From positions 62,001 through 126,000 of the forward strand of contig NZ_JAPZSV010000003.1 of the NCBI RefSeq assembly GCF_027532185.1: a stretch of 64,000 nucleotides of DNA, in the 5' to 3' direction. This DNA is from Hylemonella sp. GTDB lineage: Bacteria > Pseudomonadota > Gammaproteobacteria > Burkholderiales > Burkholderiaceae_C. The position numbers and the translations under genes are program-made. Below are positions 15,470-23,236 of this stretch, piece after piece; position 1 is the stretch's first letter, and every line of letters begins with the position of its first letter. The notes under the pieces are model-generated. The model saw only the letters and a program-made list of their open reading frames with translations. It searched no databases and had not been told where the DNA came from.

Positions 15470-16789
15470 ATGCCCAAAAACAAACACATCATCACTTCCG
15501 TAAATAAGAGAGCACTGATCAAGCTGATCGCGACAACAGGACTTGCATCCCTTCTGATGCATGCGCCGCGTTCCGCACATGCAGCATCGAAAAGCAACGC
15601 TCTTGAACTGGCACACGGAATCATCAAGAAGGCATGGCTGATTGATCTGCCGTCCGGTCTTGCTTCGCCAATTTCTTCGCGAACCTCATCAGCTCCTCAA
15701 CACAACGCGCCGGCCATCCAGCGCGCAACGCATTGGACAAAGCAATGGCTGAGGTTGGTCGTCAAGTATCAGCAAAACCCTCTGCGAGCATCGCGCTGCA
15801 TCGCGCATGCCGAGGTTGCCATGCACGACGCATGGTTGCTAGCGGCGACGCGGGGAGCCTCAGCAGAGACACGTGAACTGAGCGCACATCGCGCTGTTTC
15901 GCTGGTGCTGCAGCATCTCTTCCCGAATGAAACGCCCGGCTTCTTCGAGGTGCAATACGCATGGCTTGCGTCACAGCTGCTCGCCAGCAACATCGACCAG
16001 GATCTGGTCGAGACCGCAGGTGTGCATGTCGGGCAAGCCGTCATCGAGCGCAGCCTGCGTGATGGGGCTGGCCGAACGTGGCCTGTTCGTGACCGACCCA
16101 AAGATTTCCCGGGCATGTGGCAAGCAGCCCATCCGATCTACGCAGTCAACCCCACCGAGCCCTATGCAGGTGAATGGCGTCCCTGGCTGAAGCCCAGCCC
16201 TCAGCGGTATCAGCCGCCCACTGCACCTCGCCCCGGTTCGGAACAGCATCGCCGCGAAACACGGGAAGTTCTGAGCGTTGTTCGGAATCTGACCGCCAAA
16301 CAACTTGAGGTTGCCGAACGCTGGAATCTGGAGGCGGGCTCGGTAACCCCAGCAGGTGTCTGGATGCAACACGCCATGGATCTGTTGGTGCGTTCGCAGA
16401 TCCCTGGCGACGCGTTCGAGGCTGGCATAGCCATTCTCGCCGCGACAGCCGTCGCCATGGAAGACTCATTCATTGCGTGTTGGCGCATCAAGTTTCGCGA
16501 CTGGAGCGAACGCCCTATCACTGCCATACGACGCGATCTTGACCCGGAGTTCACGACACCCGTCGTGACACCAGGCTTCCCTGGCTACATCTCCGGGCAC
16601 TCCACACTCTCAGGCGCCACCTCCACCGTCCTGTCACACTTCTGGCCGACGGAAGCCCCTCTTCTGAACGCCATGGCCGATGAAGCTGCAGTATCACGAC
16701 TGTGGGGTGGCATCCATTTCCGTAGCGACAACGACGAGGGACTGAAAGTCGGCCGCGCGGTTGGTGCAGAAGTGGTTGCGGCCCTCTGA
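15470..16789 (+). CDS. Exported vanadium-dependent haloperoxidase / PAP2-type phosphatase
   Basis: A 439-residue protein from ATG 15470; the frame is open a little further upstream, without a good start. A signal peptide spans about 1-38, ending APRSAHA. The full PAP2/vanadium-haloperoxidase signature is present in order: K341-x6-RP (KFRDWSERP), SGH at 375-377 and SRLWGGIHFRSD (SRx5Hx3D, S409 to D420). These residues bind phosphate or vanadate, and the last His is the covalent or axial ligand. The length and long helical N-terminal half fit the bacterial vanadium chloroperoxidase-like group better than small lipid phosphatases. It is divergent from the exported RHS operon. Whether it halogenates or dephosphorylates cannot be decided from the sequence. 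Confidence 0.85.
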   Translation: MPKNKHIITSVNKRALIKLIATTGLASLLMHAPRSAHAASKSNALELAHGIIKKAWLIDLPSGLASPISSRTSSAPQHNAPAIQRATHWTKQWLRLVVKYQQNPLRASRCIAHAEVAMHDAWLLAATRGASAETRELSAHRAVSLVLQHLFPNETPGFFEVQYAWLASQLLASNIDQDLVETAGVHVGQAVIERSLRDGAGRTWPVRDRPKDFPGMWQAAHPIYAVNPTEPYAGEWRPWLKPSPQRYQPPTAPRPGSEQHRRETREVLSVVRNLTAKQLEVAERWNLEAGSVTPAGVWMQHAMDLLVRSQIPGDAFEAGIAILAATAVAMEDSFIACWRIKFRDWSERPITAIRRDLDPEFTTPVVTPGFPGYISGHSTLSGATSTVLSHFWPTEAPLLNAMADEAAVSRLWGGIHFRSDNDEGLKVGRAVGAEVVAAL

Positions 16790-16914
16790 GACGCGCCCAA
16801 GCCCGAGTACTCTGCCCCGAGATGCGTCAAGCATGGTCGCTCCCCACCTCAGGCTTCTCACATGGCCTCGTCGCTGGATTACACAGCGCAGCGACCACGG
16901 CGGCTTAGAAGGTT

Positions 16915-16991
16915 TGGCCAGCCCGGAGGGAATCGAACCCCCGACCCACAGCTTAGAAGGCTGTTGCTCTATCCAACTGAGCTACGGGCTG
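16915..16991 (-). tRNA. tRNA-Arg (anticodon TCT)
   Basis: Read on the minus strand, the acceptor arms CAGCCCG and CGGGCTG pair perfectly. The D arm is GCTC/GAGC, the anticodon stem is ACAGC/GCTGT with loop CTTCTAA (anticodon TCT), and the T arm GGGGG-TTCGATT-CCCTC is followed by discriminator G and an encoded CCA. All arms are canonical. Confidence 0.97.
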
Positions 16992-17055
16992 ACAAGAATG
17001 AAAACAGGTGGCGGATCATACCGCCCGCCCCCTGCACGCACCTGAGCGCGGGGCC

Positions 17056-17877
17056 TCAGACCAGGCCCGAGACTTCCTGCAGCGACGTCCAGTCGATGAT
17101 CTTTTCATCGAGCACCAGGCGGCTGTCCAGGTGCAGGGCCGAGGCGATGGTGTCGGGGTAGCTGGCCATCAGCGCCTCCAGGCCCAGGTTCACCTCCTGA
17201 CCACGCGCGCGCCAGGCCGCCAGGTGCACCACCGCCGCCAGCGGCTCTCTGCACTCGGGCACGGTGGGATCCATGTGGTAGGCCACCACATCCACCAGCA
17301 CCTTGGGCAGGCTCCAGGCGCTCGCGAAGGCCGCGCCCACCTGGGCGTAGGAATAACCCAGCAGCTTCTGCTCAGCCGCGGCGCGCTGCAGATCGAAGAC
17401 CGACATGGCCGCATCCAGCTCGGCCATCTGCTTGGGCAGGGCGCGGTGCAGCACCAGCTCGCCCGCGGCGTGCACCAGACCGGCCGTGTAGGCCGCCGAG
17501 ACCTGGGGCGTGTCCATGGCCAGCCGGCGCGCCAGCTTGGCCACGTTGAGGCTGTAGCGCCAGAAATGCGGCATGTTGACCCCGCCCACCTGGCGAAAGG
17601 CGCTGGCCACGGCCGCGGCATAGATCATGTCGCGCAGCTCGTTGAGACCCAGCAGCGGCAGCGCCTCGGCCACGCTGGTCACGCCACGGCTCAGATTGAA
17701 GCGCGCCGAATTGGCCACCGCCAGCAGGCGCGCCGTCATGATGGGGTCTTCCTTGAGCTGCATGCCGATCTTGCGCAGATCGGGCTCGTCCGAATCGAGC
17801 TCGCTCAGCACCAGCGCCACCACGCGCGGAATGCTGGGCAAGGCCCCGGGGGACTGGATGAGTTGCAGGAGTTCCAT
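17056..17877 (-). CDS. HDOD-domain signalling protein
   Basis: A 273-residue protein made almost entirely of one HDOD domain, the HD-related output domain found in bacterial signalling proteins. The N-terminal signature LPSIPRVVALVLSELDSDEP and the following KEDPIMTARLLAVANSARF are typical. The helix ALPLLGLNELRDMIYAAAV and the degenerate HD region (AYTAGLVHAAGELVL) lack the metal-binding HD pair of true phosphohydrolases, so an enzymatic role is unlikely. No receiver, EAL or GGDEF domain is attached. It stands alone, divergent from the toxin-antitoxin pair. Family members act in motility, stress or c-di-GMP-linked regulation; the specific partner is unknown. Confidence 0.88.
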   Translation of the reverse strand: MELLQLIQSPGALPSIPRVVALVLSELDSDEPDLRKIGMQLKEDPIMTARLLAVANSARFNLSRGVTSVAEALPLLGLNELRDMIYAAAVASAFRQVGGVNMPHFWRYSLNVAKLARRLAMDTPQVSAAYTAGLVHAAGELVLHRALPKQMAELDAAMSVFDLQRAAAEQKLLGYSYAQVGAAFASAWSLPKVLVDVVAYHMDPTVPECREPLAAVVHLAAWRARGQEVNLGLEALMASYPDTIASALHLDSRLVLDEKIIDWTSLQEVSGLV

Positions 17878-17954
17878 GGACAGGCGGGGGAAGAAAACGC
17901 TGCCGCATTATCCGCTGCCCGCACGAGACCCCAGCGCGGGCGCGGAAAGCAAAA

Positions 17955-17971
17955 TGGCGCATAATGCGCCA
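17955..17971. promoter_or_regulatory. Palindromic operator over the -10 of the ParD-like/zeta operon
   Basis: TGGCGCAT-A-ATGCGCCA is a perfect 17-base palindrome. It contains a -10-like CATAAT and lies 14 bases before the antitoxin start. The position suggests autoregulation by the antitoxin or the toxin-antitoxin complex. Confidence 0.55.
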
Positions 17972-17985
17972 ATCAGGAGCCCGTC

Positions 17986-18360
17986 ATGCCCACCTCGCCC
18001 AACGGTTTTGCCTCGGTCAAGCTGCCCACCGCCCTGGTGGAACAGGCGCGTGAAGCCGCGCAGCCCCTGCGCCGCTCCGTCGCCGGCCAGGTGGAGTACT
18101 GGGCCACGCTGGGCCGCATCGTCGAAGACAGCGGCCTGACCGCGCAGGAAGCCCAGGCCGCCATCGCCCAGTACGAAGCCGCCCTGCAGCAGGCCCGCGC
18201 CCCCAAGGCCGCACCGAAGAAAACCAAGGCCGCCGGCTCGCAGGCCGACGCCCTACTCGCCCAGTTCATGCGTGTGGAAGACGACGGCAGCCTGGCCCAG
18301 CGTGTGCGCGAGGTCGTGGCCTCCAACCGCCGCAAGGCCAGCAAGCCCACCCGCCACTGA
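17986..18360 (+). CDS. ParD-like antitoxin of a type II toxin-antitoxin system
   Basis: A 124-residue protein with a good AGGAG ribosome site six bases before ATG. The N-terminus (SVKLPTALVEQAREAAQPL, then RRSVAGQVEYWATLGRI) is the short strand-helix-helix pattern of the ParD-like antitoxin family, a ribbon-helix-helix relative that binds its own promoter. A Lys/Ala-rich linker (about 73-84) leads to a second helical segment (about 85-115) that probably contacts the toxin. The gene ends one base before the start of the zeta-type kinase gene. A palindrome over the presumed promoter fits autoregulation. The pairing with a zeta-type toxin rests on adjacency. Confidence 0.8.
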   Translation: MPTSPNGFASVKLPTALVEQAREAAQPLRRSVAGQVEYWATLGRIVEDSGLTAQEAQAAIAQYEAALQQARAPKAAPKKTKAAGSQADALLAQFMRVEDDGSLAQRVREVVASNRRKASKPTRH

Positions 18361-18361
18361 G

Positions 18362-19000
18362 ATGGCGCCCACCCGCGCCGCCTCGCCCCGGCGCCGCAAA
18401 GACAAACCCGTCCTCTACCTGATCGCTGGCCCCAACGGCGCGGGCAAGACCACGCTCTACCGCGCGCTCCTGCTCACGGGCACGCTGCCCGCCGACGCCG
18501 AGTTCGTCAACGCCGACCACCACGAAGCCCTGCACCTGCAGCACATCCCCGACCCGCTCGCGCGCTCCAAAGCCGCGCAGGCCTGGGCCGAAGCGCGGCG
18601 CGCCGAACTGCTGCAAACGGGCCAGAGCTTCGTGAGCGAGACCGTGTTCTCGCACCCCTCCAAGCTGGCGCTCATCACCGAAGCGCAGGCGCAAGGCTAC
18701 TTCGTCATGCTGCTCGTGGTGGCGCTCGAAGACCCGCAGCAATTGCTGGAGCGCGTGGCCCAGCGCGTGCGCGAAGGGGGCCATGCCGTGCCACAGGAGC
18801 GCATCCTCGCGCGTTACCCGCGCACCCTGGCCCACCTCACGCGCGCCGTGCGCCTGGCCGACGCCGCCGTGCTCTACGACAGCCAGGACGTGACGCCCGG
18901 CGCCCACACCGCCGTGGCCCTGTGCAAGAAGGCCTGGACACAGGAACTGGTGCAGCCCCTGCCCGGCTGGGCGCAGCGGGTGCTGTGGGGGCAGGAATAG
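18362..19000 (+). CDS. Zeta-type toxin (P-loop kinase)
   Basis: A 212-residue protein. Walker A GPNGAGKTT lies at residues 23-31. FVNADHHEALHL follows, in the place of the substrate-binding Asp region, then SFVSETVFSHPSKLALI, where zeta toxins have their ETxxS-type substrate loop. GGHAVPQERILARYPRTLAHL is the conserved C-terminal lid motif, followed by ADAAVLYDS. Zeta toxins phosphorylate UDP-N-acetylglucosamine and so block peptidoglycan synthesis; some relatives act on other sugars. ATG 18362 is one base after the antitoxin stop; the frame stays open further upstream inside the antitoxin gene. The basic N-terminal ~12 residues are an extension. Confidence 0.85.
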   Translation: MAPTRAASPRRRKDKPVLYLIAGPNGAGKTTLYRALLLTGTLPADAEFVNADHHEALHLQHIPDPLARSKAAQAWAEARRAELLQTGQSFVSETVFSHPSKLALITEAQAQGYFVMLLVVALEDPQQLLERVAQRVREGGHAVPQERILARYPRTLAHLTRAVRLADAAVLYDSQDVTPGAHTAVALCKKAWTQELVQPLPGWAQRVLWGQE

Positions 19001-19012
19001 CGCTCAAATCAC

Positions 19013-19039
19013 CTTGAAATCACAGTTTGTGATTTCAAG
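19013..19039. repeat. 11-bp inverted repeat between convergent zeta toxin and mobA
   Basis: CTTGAAATCAC and GTGATTTCAAG pair perfectly around AGTTT. The hairpin lies between two convergent genes, where a bidirectional terminator is expected, but neither side has a T-run. Confidence 0.5.
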
Positions 19040-19069
19040 TCGGGGGACACGCCCGCCAGAAAGAAGCCC

Positions 19070-20986
19070 TCAAGCCGGCAGCAGCACCCCCGCAAAGAAG
19101 CTCGCCAGTTCCTGGCGCGCCTCCAGCGGCAACACATGGGCCACGTACTGGTCCGGGCGCACCACAACCAGGCAGCCCTTTTCGCGGTCGATCCCGCGCA
19201 GGGCGTAGATATCGCCCAGGCCCTTGTGGTCCACACAGAAGACCTTCTCGAAATCCTGCAGACCCAGCCTGCCCGTTCGGGGCTTGAACAGCGAGGGCAT
19301 CTGGTCGTAGGCCAGATGGTCAAAGGTCTGCTGAAACACGGCGCGCACATCGATCACGGCGTCGATGTCCTCGCCCTTGCGCGTGTGCTTCACCACCGGC
19401 GAGTCGGCACCCGTCTCCAGCCAGTCCGCCAGCGCGCGCATGGCCGATCCCGGCTGGGCGCTGTCGCCCTGGCCGGCAAAGGCGTAGAGGCGCCAGCGTG
19501 CGTCCGCCTCGGCCACATGGCCCAGCTGCATCTGCATGGCGTCGGCCACCCGAACCACGGGCGCCGAGTGAAAGCGTTTGCCGATGGTCTGGCCCGTGGC
19601 CAGCGCCTGCCAGGTGGCCGGGCCGATGAGCGCGGACGGGTCGTAGTGCACGGCCAGGCCGCCTGTGAACTCCAGGTTCTGCTTGAACTGGCGGATGATG
19701 CGCGGCTCCTCGATGCCCTCGCGCTCGGCCTGGGTGGTAGGGGCCGACATGATGCGCGCCCAGTGGTGGTCCGTCTCCACCAGGCGCTTGGCCTCGGTCA
19801 GCCGTTCTTTGGAGTAGCTGCGCAGCAGGCTGGCATCGGCCCGGCCCTGCAGCACGTGCACCAGCTTCCAGCCCAGGTTGAAGGTGTCCTGCATGGAGAC
19901 GTTCATGCCCTGCCCCGCCTTGGGGCTGTGGGTGTGGCAGGCGTCGCCCGCGGTGAACACGCGCGGGTGGCGGCCCGAGCCCTCGGGCGCGTCGTCAAAG
20001 GTGTCGCTGATGGCGTGGCCGATGTCGTAGATGGACCACCACACCACCTCCTTCACGTCCAGCGTGTAGGGCTTGATGATGCGGTTCGCCGCGGCAATCA
20101 TGTCGTGCTGCGTCAGCTTGCGCTGCGCGGCCTTCTCGTCGGGCCGCAGCTTGTCCATCTCCACGTACACGCGGAACAGGTAGCCGCCCTCACGCGGCAG
20201 GATCAGCAGGTTGCCCTCGTTGGCGGACGAGATCAGGCACTTCTGCCGCACGTCCGGGAAATCGGTGTTGGCCAAGATGTCCATCACGCCCCAGGCCTGG
20301 TGTGCCGCATCGCCCTTGAGCTCACCGCCTATGGCCTTGCGCACAGCCGAATGCGCGCCGTCGCAGCCCACCACGTAGTTGGCCCGCACGGTGCGCGTGG
20401 CGCCCCAGTACAGGCCGCTGGCGTCTTTCAGCGTCACCGTCACCGGGTGGTCGTCGGTGTTCGGGTCCACCGTCAGGCCCTGCACCTCCCAGCCGTAATC
20501 CGGCTCCAGGCGCGAGGGGGCGTTTTTCATGACCTCCAGAAACAGCTCGTGCAGCCGCGCCTGGTTGATCAGGATGTGCGGCATCTCCGAGCTATCGTCG
20601 GCCACGTCCTGCACCCGGCCCGCACGGCGGATGAGATCGGGGTTCTTCGGGTCCGGCATCCAGAAATTGGTCTGGTTGACCCAGTAGGTCTCGCGCTTGA
20701 CCTTGTCGGCAAAACCGAAGGCCTGGAACATCTCCATGGAACGCGTGTTGATGCCGTCCGCCTTGCCCTTGATGATGTTGCTGCTCATGCGCTCGATGAT
20801 CATCGTGTCGATCTCCGGGAACTGCGCCAGCTGCGCCGCCAGGCACAGCCCCGCCGGGCCGGTGCCGGCGATCAGCACATCCACTTGGTCTGGCAGCGGC
20901 TCGTTGGTGCCCCGGTTACGCCGATTCGGCGCGGCAGGCTTGACGTCGGGGTTGCCGCCGCGGAAGCCGTGTTTGTAGAACTGCAT
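19070..20986 (-). CDS. mobA: 3-Hydroxybenzoate 4-monooxygenase (FAD-dependent aromatic hydroxylase)
   Basis: A 638-residue flavoprotein that closely resembles the characterised Comamonas testosteroni MobA in length and domain order. It converts 3-hydroxybenzoate to protocatechuate with NADPH and O2. The FAD dinucleotide fold is GTGPAG at residues 41-46. A DG motif is seen in CDGAHSAVRKAIG, and the second FAD motif is FTAGDACHTHSPKAGQGMN (about 345). The C-terminal ~170 residues form the thioredoxin-like dimerisation domain of the phenol hydroxylase group, ending VVVRPDQYVAHVLPL. A ribosome site (GGAG) lies about seven bases before ATG. A related phenol-type monooxygenase is possible, but the C-terminal match is specific. 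It is a single-gene unit here; the ring-cleavage genes must lie elsewhere. Confidence 0.88.
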   Translation of the reverse strand: MQFYKHGFRGGNPDVKPAAPNRRNRGTNEPLPDQVDVLIAGTGPAGLCLAAQLAQFPEIDTMIIERMSSNIIKGKADGINTRSMEMFQAFGFADKVKRETYWVNQTNFWMPDPKNPDLIRRAGRVQDVADDSSEMPHILINQARLHELFLEVMKNAPSRLEPDYGWEVQGLTVDPNTDDHPVTVTLKDASGLYWGATRTVRANYVVGCDGAHSAVRKAIGGELKGDAAHQAWGVMDILANTDFPDVRQKCLISSANEGNLLILPREGGYLFRVYVEMDKLRPDEKAAQRKLTQHDMIAAANRIIKPYTLDVKEVVWWSIYDIGHAISDTFDDAPEGSGRHPRVFTAGDACHTHSPKAGQGMNVSMQDTFNLGWKLVHVLQGRADASLLRSYSKERLTEAKRLVETDHHWARIMSAPTTQAEREGIEEPRIIRQFKQNLEFTGGLAVHYDPSALIGPATWQALATGQTIGKRFHSAPVVRVADAMQMQLGHVAEADARWRLYAFAGQGDSAQPGSAMRALADWLETGADSPVVKHTRKGEDIDAVIDVRAVFQQTFDHLAYDQMPSLFKPRTGRLGLQDFEKVFCVDHKGLGDIYALRGIDREKGCLVVVRPDQYVAHVLPLEARQELASFFAGVLLPA

Positions 20987-21072
20987 CGTGATCTCCGAAG
21001 ATGAGGGCCAGCGCCGATGGGTGGGCTGGCGTGCGGCAGGCTCGATCTAAGCTGCCAAACTCAATAATAGTA

Positions 21073-21101
21073 AGTATGCATATTAATTTGACGAACGTCA
21101 A
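21073..21101 (-). promoter_or_regulatory. Predicted mobA promoter with a palindrome at the -35
   Basis: On the minus strand TTGACG (21101-21096), a 17-base spacer and CATACT (21078-21073) form a sigma-70-like promoter about 85 bases before mobA. The -35 lies within TTGACG-TT-CGTCAA, an inverted repeat that could bind a repressor responding to the aromatic substrate. Confidence 0.5.
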
Positions 21102-21437
21102 CCGACCAATAAAAATGACGGGCAAGGGTATTCCCGAATCCGTCCGAAACTGAGTTGATGACTGAAGATGCACCGGCGCCATCAGCGCCGGGACATCGCC
21201 TCGCGCACCGTAGTCGGCAGAACCCCGCAAGATAGAGCACTGCGTCTTTTGTGGACTCTATTGATCTCCTGGATTCAATGTTGTAAAAACCAAGGGTAAT
21301 AAGAAAATCAGGGGCAGCGTGGATGGCAAAGGTAGGGTTGGACAAAAGCGGCGGTAGGACGGACGAGGCGGCGGTCAGGAGCGAGCAATAAGCGCTCTCC
21401 TAACACCGCTGATGTATCCGTGTAACGGCTGCCTGCA
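21102..21437. other. Gene-free stretch at the left edge of the DISARM island
   Basis: I see no convincing gene on either strand here. The sequence is AT-richer near 21230-21310 and changes character towards the methylase gene. The left junction of the defence island is probably in this interval, but I find no copy of the tRNA-Pro 3' end or other direct repeat marking it. Confidence 0.35.
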
Positions 21438-23174
21438 ATGGTCATCCCTGCCCCACGCCTGAAGTTCTATCGGCGAGTAAGGTCCTTAGCGCCGCTCGTC
21501 GCCGGTAAACCGGACGGCGTGGAGCGACTCGTCAAGGGCGTGCTTCACCTCTGGCAGCGAACTTCCTACCCGTGCCTTGCAGCCAAGCGAGCACCGTACG
21601 GAAGCAGCGGCTTCCTAGACGAGGAAGTCGTCCAGGACTTCGCCGCGTGGCTGTCAGGAGAGCCGTTCAATGAGGCGGCCTACTGGCTGGCGACCACCTA
21701 CGCCGTCTTGGTGGGTGACAAGATCCGCGCCGAGCGCGCACTCTACTTCACGCCGCCGCGCTTGGCGAACCGAGTCATCGACGTACTCCTTGAGGGTGGC
21801 GCATCTCTCACAAAGCAGCACTGGCACGATCCGGCATGTGGCGGAGCCGCTTTCCTCGTGCCGATTGCCCAGCGCATGGCATCATCCCTTGCTGGTACAG
21901 GCTTGTCTGCAAGCCAGCAGCTTGACCACATCGAGCACCACCTCAGCGGCAACGACCTCGATCCCGTGCTCCTCGAGATTTCGCGGGAGTTCCTGCGGAT
22001 GGCGTTATCGGGGCTGTTGGCAACCACTGCCCGGGACCTCTCGCTACGCCTGTTCAAGGGAGATGGCCTGACTTCATCGGTCATAGAGAAACTGCAGCTC
22101 GATGTTCTGGCCTGCAATCCTCCCTACAGAAAACTCAAGGCCTCCGAGGTCGACCGATACCGAAAAACGCACGGCGACGTCATCGAGGGGCAGCCCAACA
22201 TCTACGGCCTGTTCATTAACCGGACTCTGCAGCTCGCAAAGAAAGGCGCGCTGATTGGGCTGCTCACACCGACGAGCTTCCTCTCCGGCCAATCCTTCTC
22301 CAAGCTGCGCACTAAGCTCCTGACCCATGCCGACACCCTGCATGTGGACATGCTCAGTGACCGCAACGCGATGTTCATCGACGTGGAGCAAGAAACGGCG
22401 ATCACTGTGCTGCGCACTCGGACCGCCAGCAAGATCGTCGACTCGAAGACTCGGGTCAGCGTCCTAAAGCCGGAAGGTGAGTTCGAGGACGTCGGTGAGT
22501 TCCTGTTACCAAACTCCGGGCGGCCATGGCCCATCCCCCGGGCGGCTAGCGATGCGGGCTTACTGCAGTCCGCCGAGAACGTCGGCTTCACCCTGTCGGA
22601 CTACGGTTACGTAGCGCGCGTCGGCCATCTGGTTGCCTACCGGGATGAACGCCAGCGATTCGCTCAGCAACCTGCAGCCAAACCCGACCGGCTGGTCGTC
22701 CCGTTGGTCTGGGCAACCGACATCACGCCAGATGGTCGTTTTGATCACGGACGCGAGTGCCGATACAGCCGCGACCGGCGCTTTGTCCAAATCAGCTCGT
22801 TGACCGACCACGGGGTCATCACCAACGCAGCCGTGCTGTTGCAACGCCTGACTTCGAGTGACCAGAAGCGCCGACTGGTGGCTGCGGCGGTGCCTGAGGC
22901 ATGGGTTGCTCAGTTTGGAGGTTATGTCTGCGAAAACCACGTGATTGTGCTGGAGCCTGTGAGCAAGGACGCCATGCCCCCCGAGAAGTTAGCGGCCATC
23001 CTGAACACACAGCCAGTCGACCGCATCTTTCGCGCAGTCTCAGGGTCCAGCAACGTCGCGGTCTCGGAACTAGAGCAGCTGTTGCTCCCTGACCCTGCCC
23101 ACCTTAAGCGGGTGAAGAAGCGCGGGACCCACCTGGACGACGCGGTCCGGACTGCCTACCGCATAGCGAGCTGA
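21438..23174 (+). CDS. N6-adenine-type DNA methyltransferase of a DISARM-type locus
   Basis: A 578-residue Eco57I-like methylase. Motif I (SAM binding) is DPACGGAAFL at residues 131-140, and the catalytic motif IV is NPPY at 227-230, which is typical of N6-adenine (or N4-cytosine) methylases. The C-terminal ~250 residues probably hold target recognition. There is no helicase or nuclease domain. In DISARM, the methylase marks host DNA as self and the other proteins restrict unmarked phage DNA. It is markedly shorter than the usual class 1 DrmMI, and it is not a C5-cytosine enzyme like DrmMII. The ribosome site before 21438 is weak, so the exact start is uncertain. The next gene follows after 62 bases. 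Confidence 0.85.
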   Translation: MVIPAPRLKFYRRVRSLAPLVAGKPDGVERLVKGVLHLWQRTSYPCLAAKRAPYGSSGFLDEEVVQDFAAWLSGEPFNEAAYWLATTYAVLVGDKIRAERALYFTPPRLANRVIDVLLEGGASLTKQHWHDPACGGAAFLVPIAQRMASSLAGTGLSASQQLDHIEHHLSGNDLDPVLLEISREFLRMALSGLLATTARDLSLRLFKGDGLTSSVIEKLQLDVLACNPPYRKLKASEVDRYRKTHGDVIEGQPNIYGLFINRTLQLAKKGALIGLLTPTSFLSGQSFSKLRTKLLTHADTLHVDMLSDRNAMFIDVEQETAITVLRTRTASKIVDSKTRVSVLKPEGEFEDVGEFLLPNSGRPWPIPRAASDAGLLQSAENVGFTLSDYGYVARVGHLVAYRDERQRFAQQPAAKPDRLVVPLVWATDITPDGRFDHGRECRYSRDRRFVQISSLTDHGVITNAAVLLQRLTSSDQKRRLVAAAVPEAWVAQFGGYVCENHVIVLEPVSKDAMPPEKLAAILNTQPVDRIFRAVSGSSNVAVSELEQLLLPDPAHLKRVKKRGTHLDDAVRTAYRIAS

Positions 23175-23236
23175 CCCGACCACGCAGAGTGCTACGCATT
23201 TACACCGCCTCAGACTCACGTCAACAGTAACCCAAA

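Noticed and set aside
21102-21437. A direct repeat of the tRNA-Pro 3' end as the left attachment site of the island
   Set aside because: No copy of the tRNA 3' sequence was found by eye in this interval or around it.
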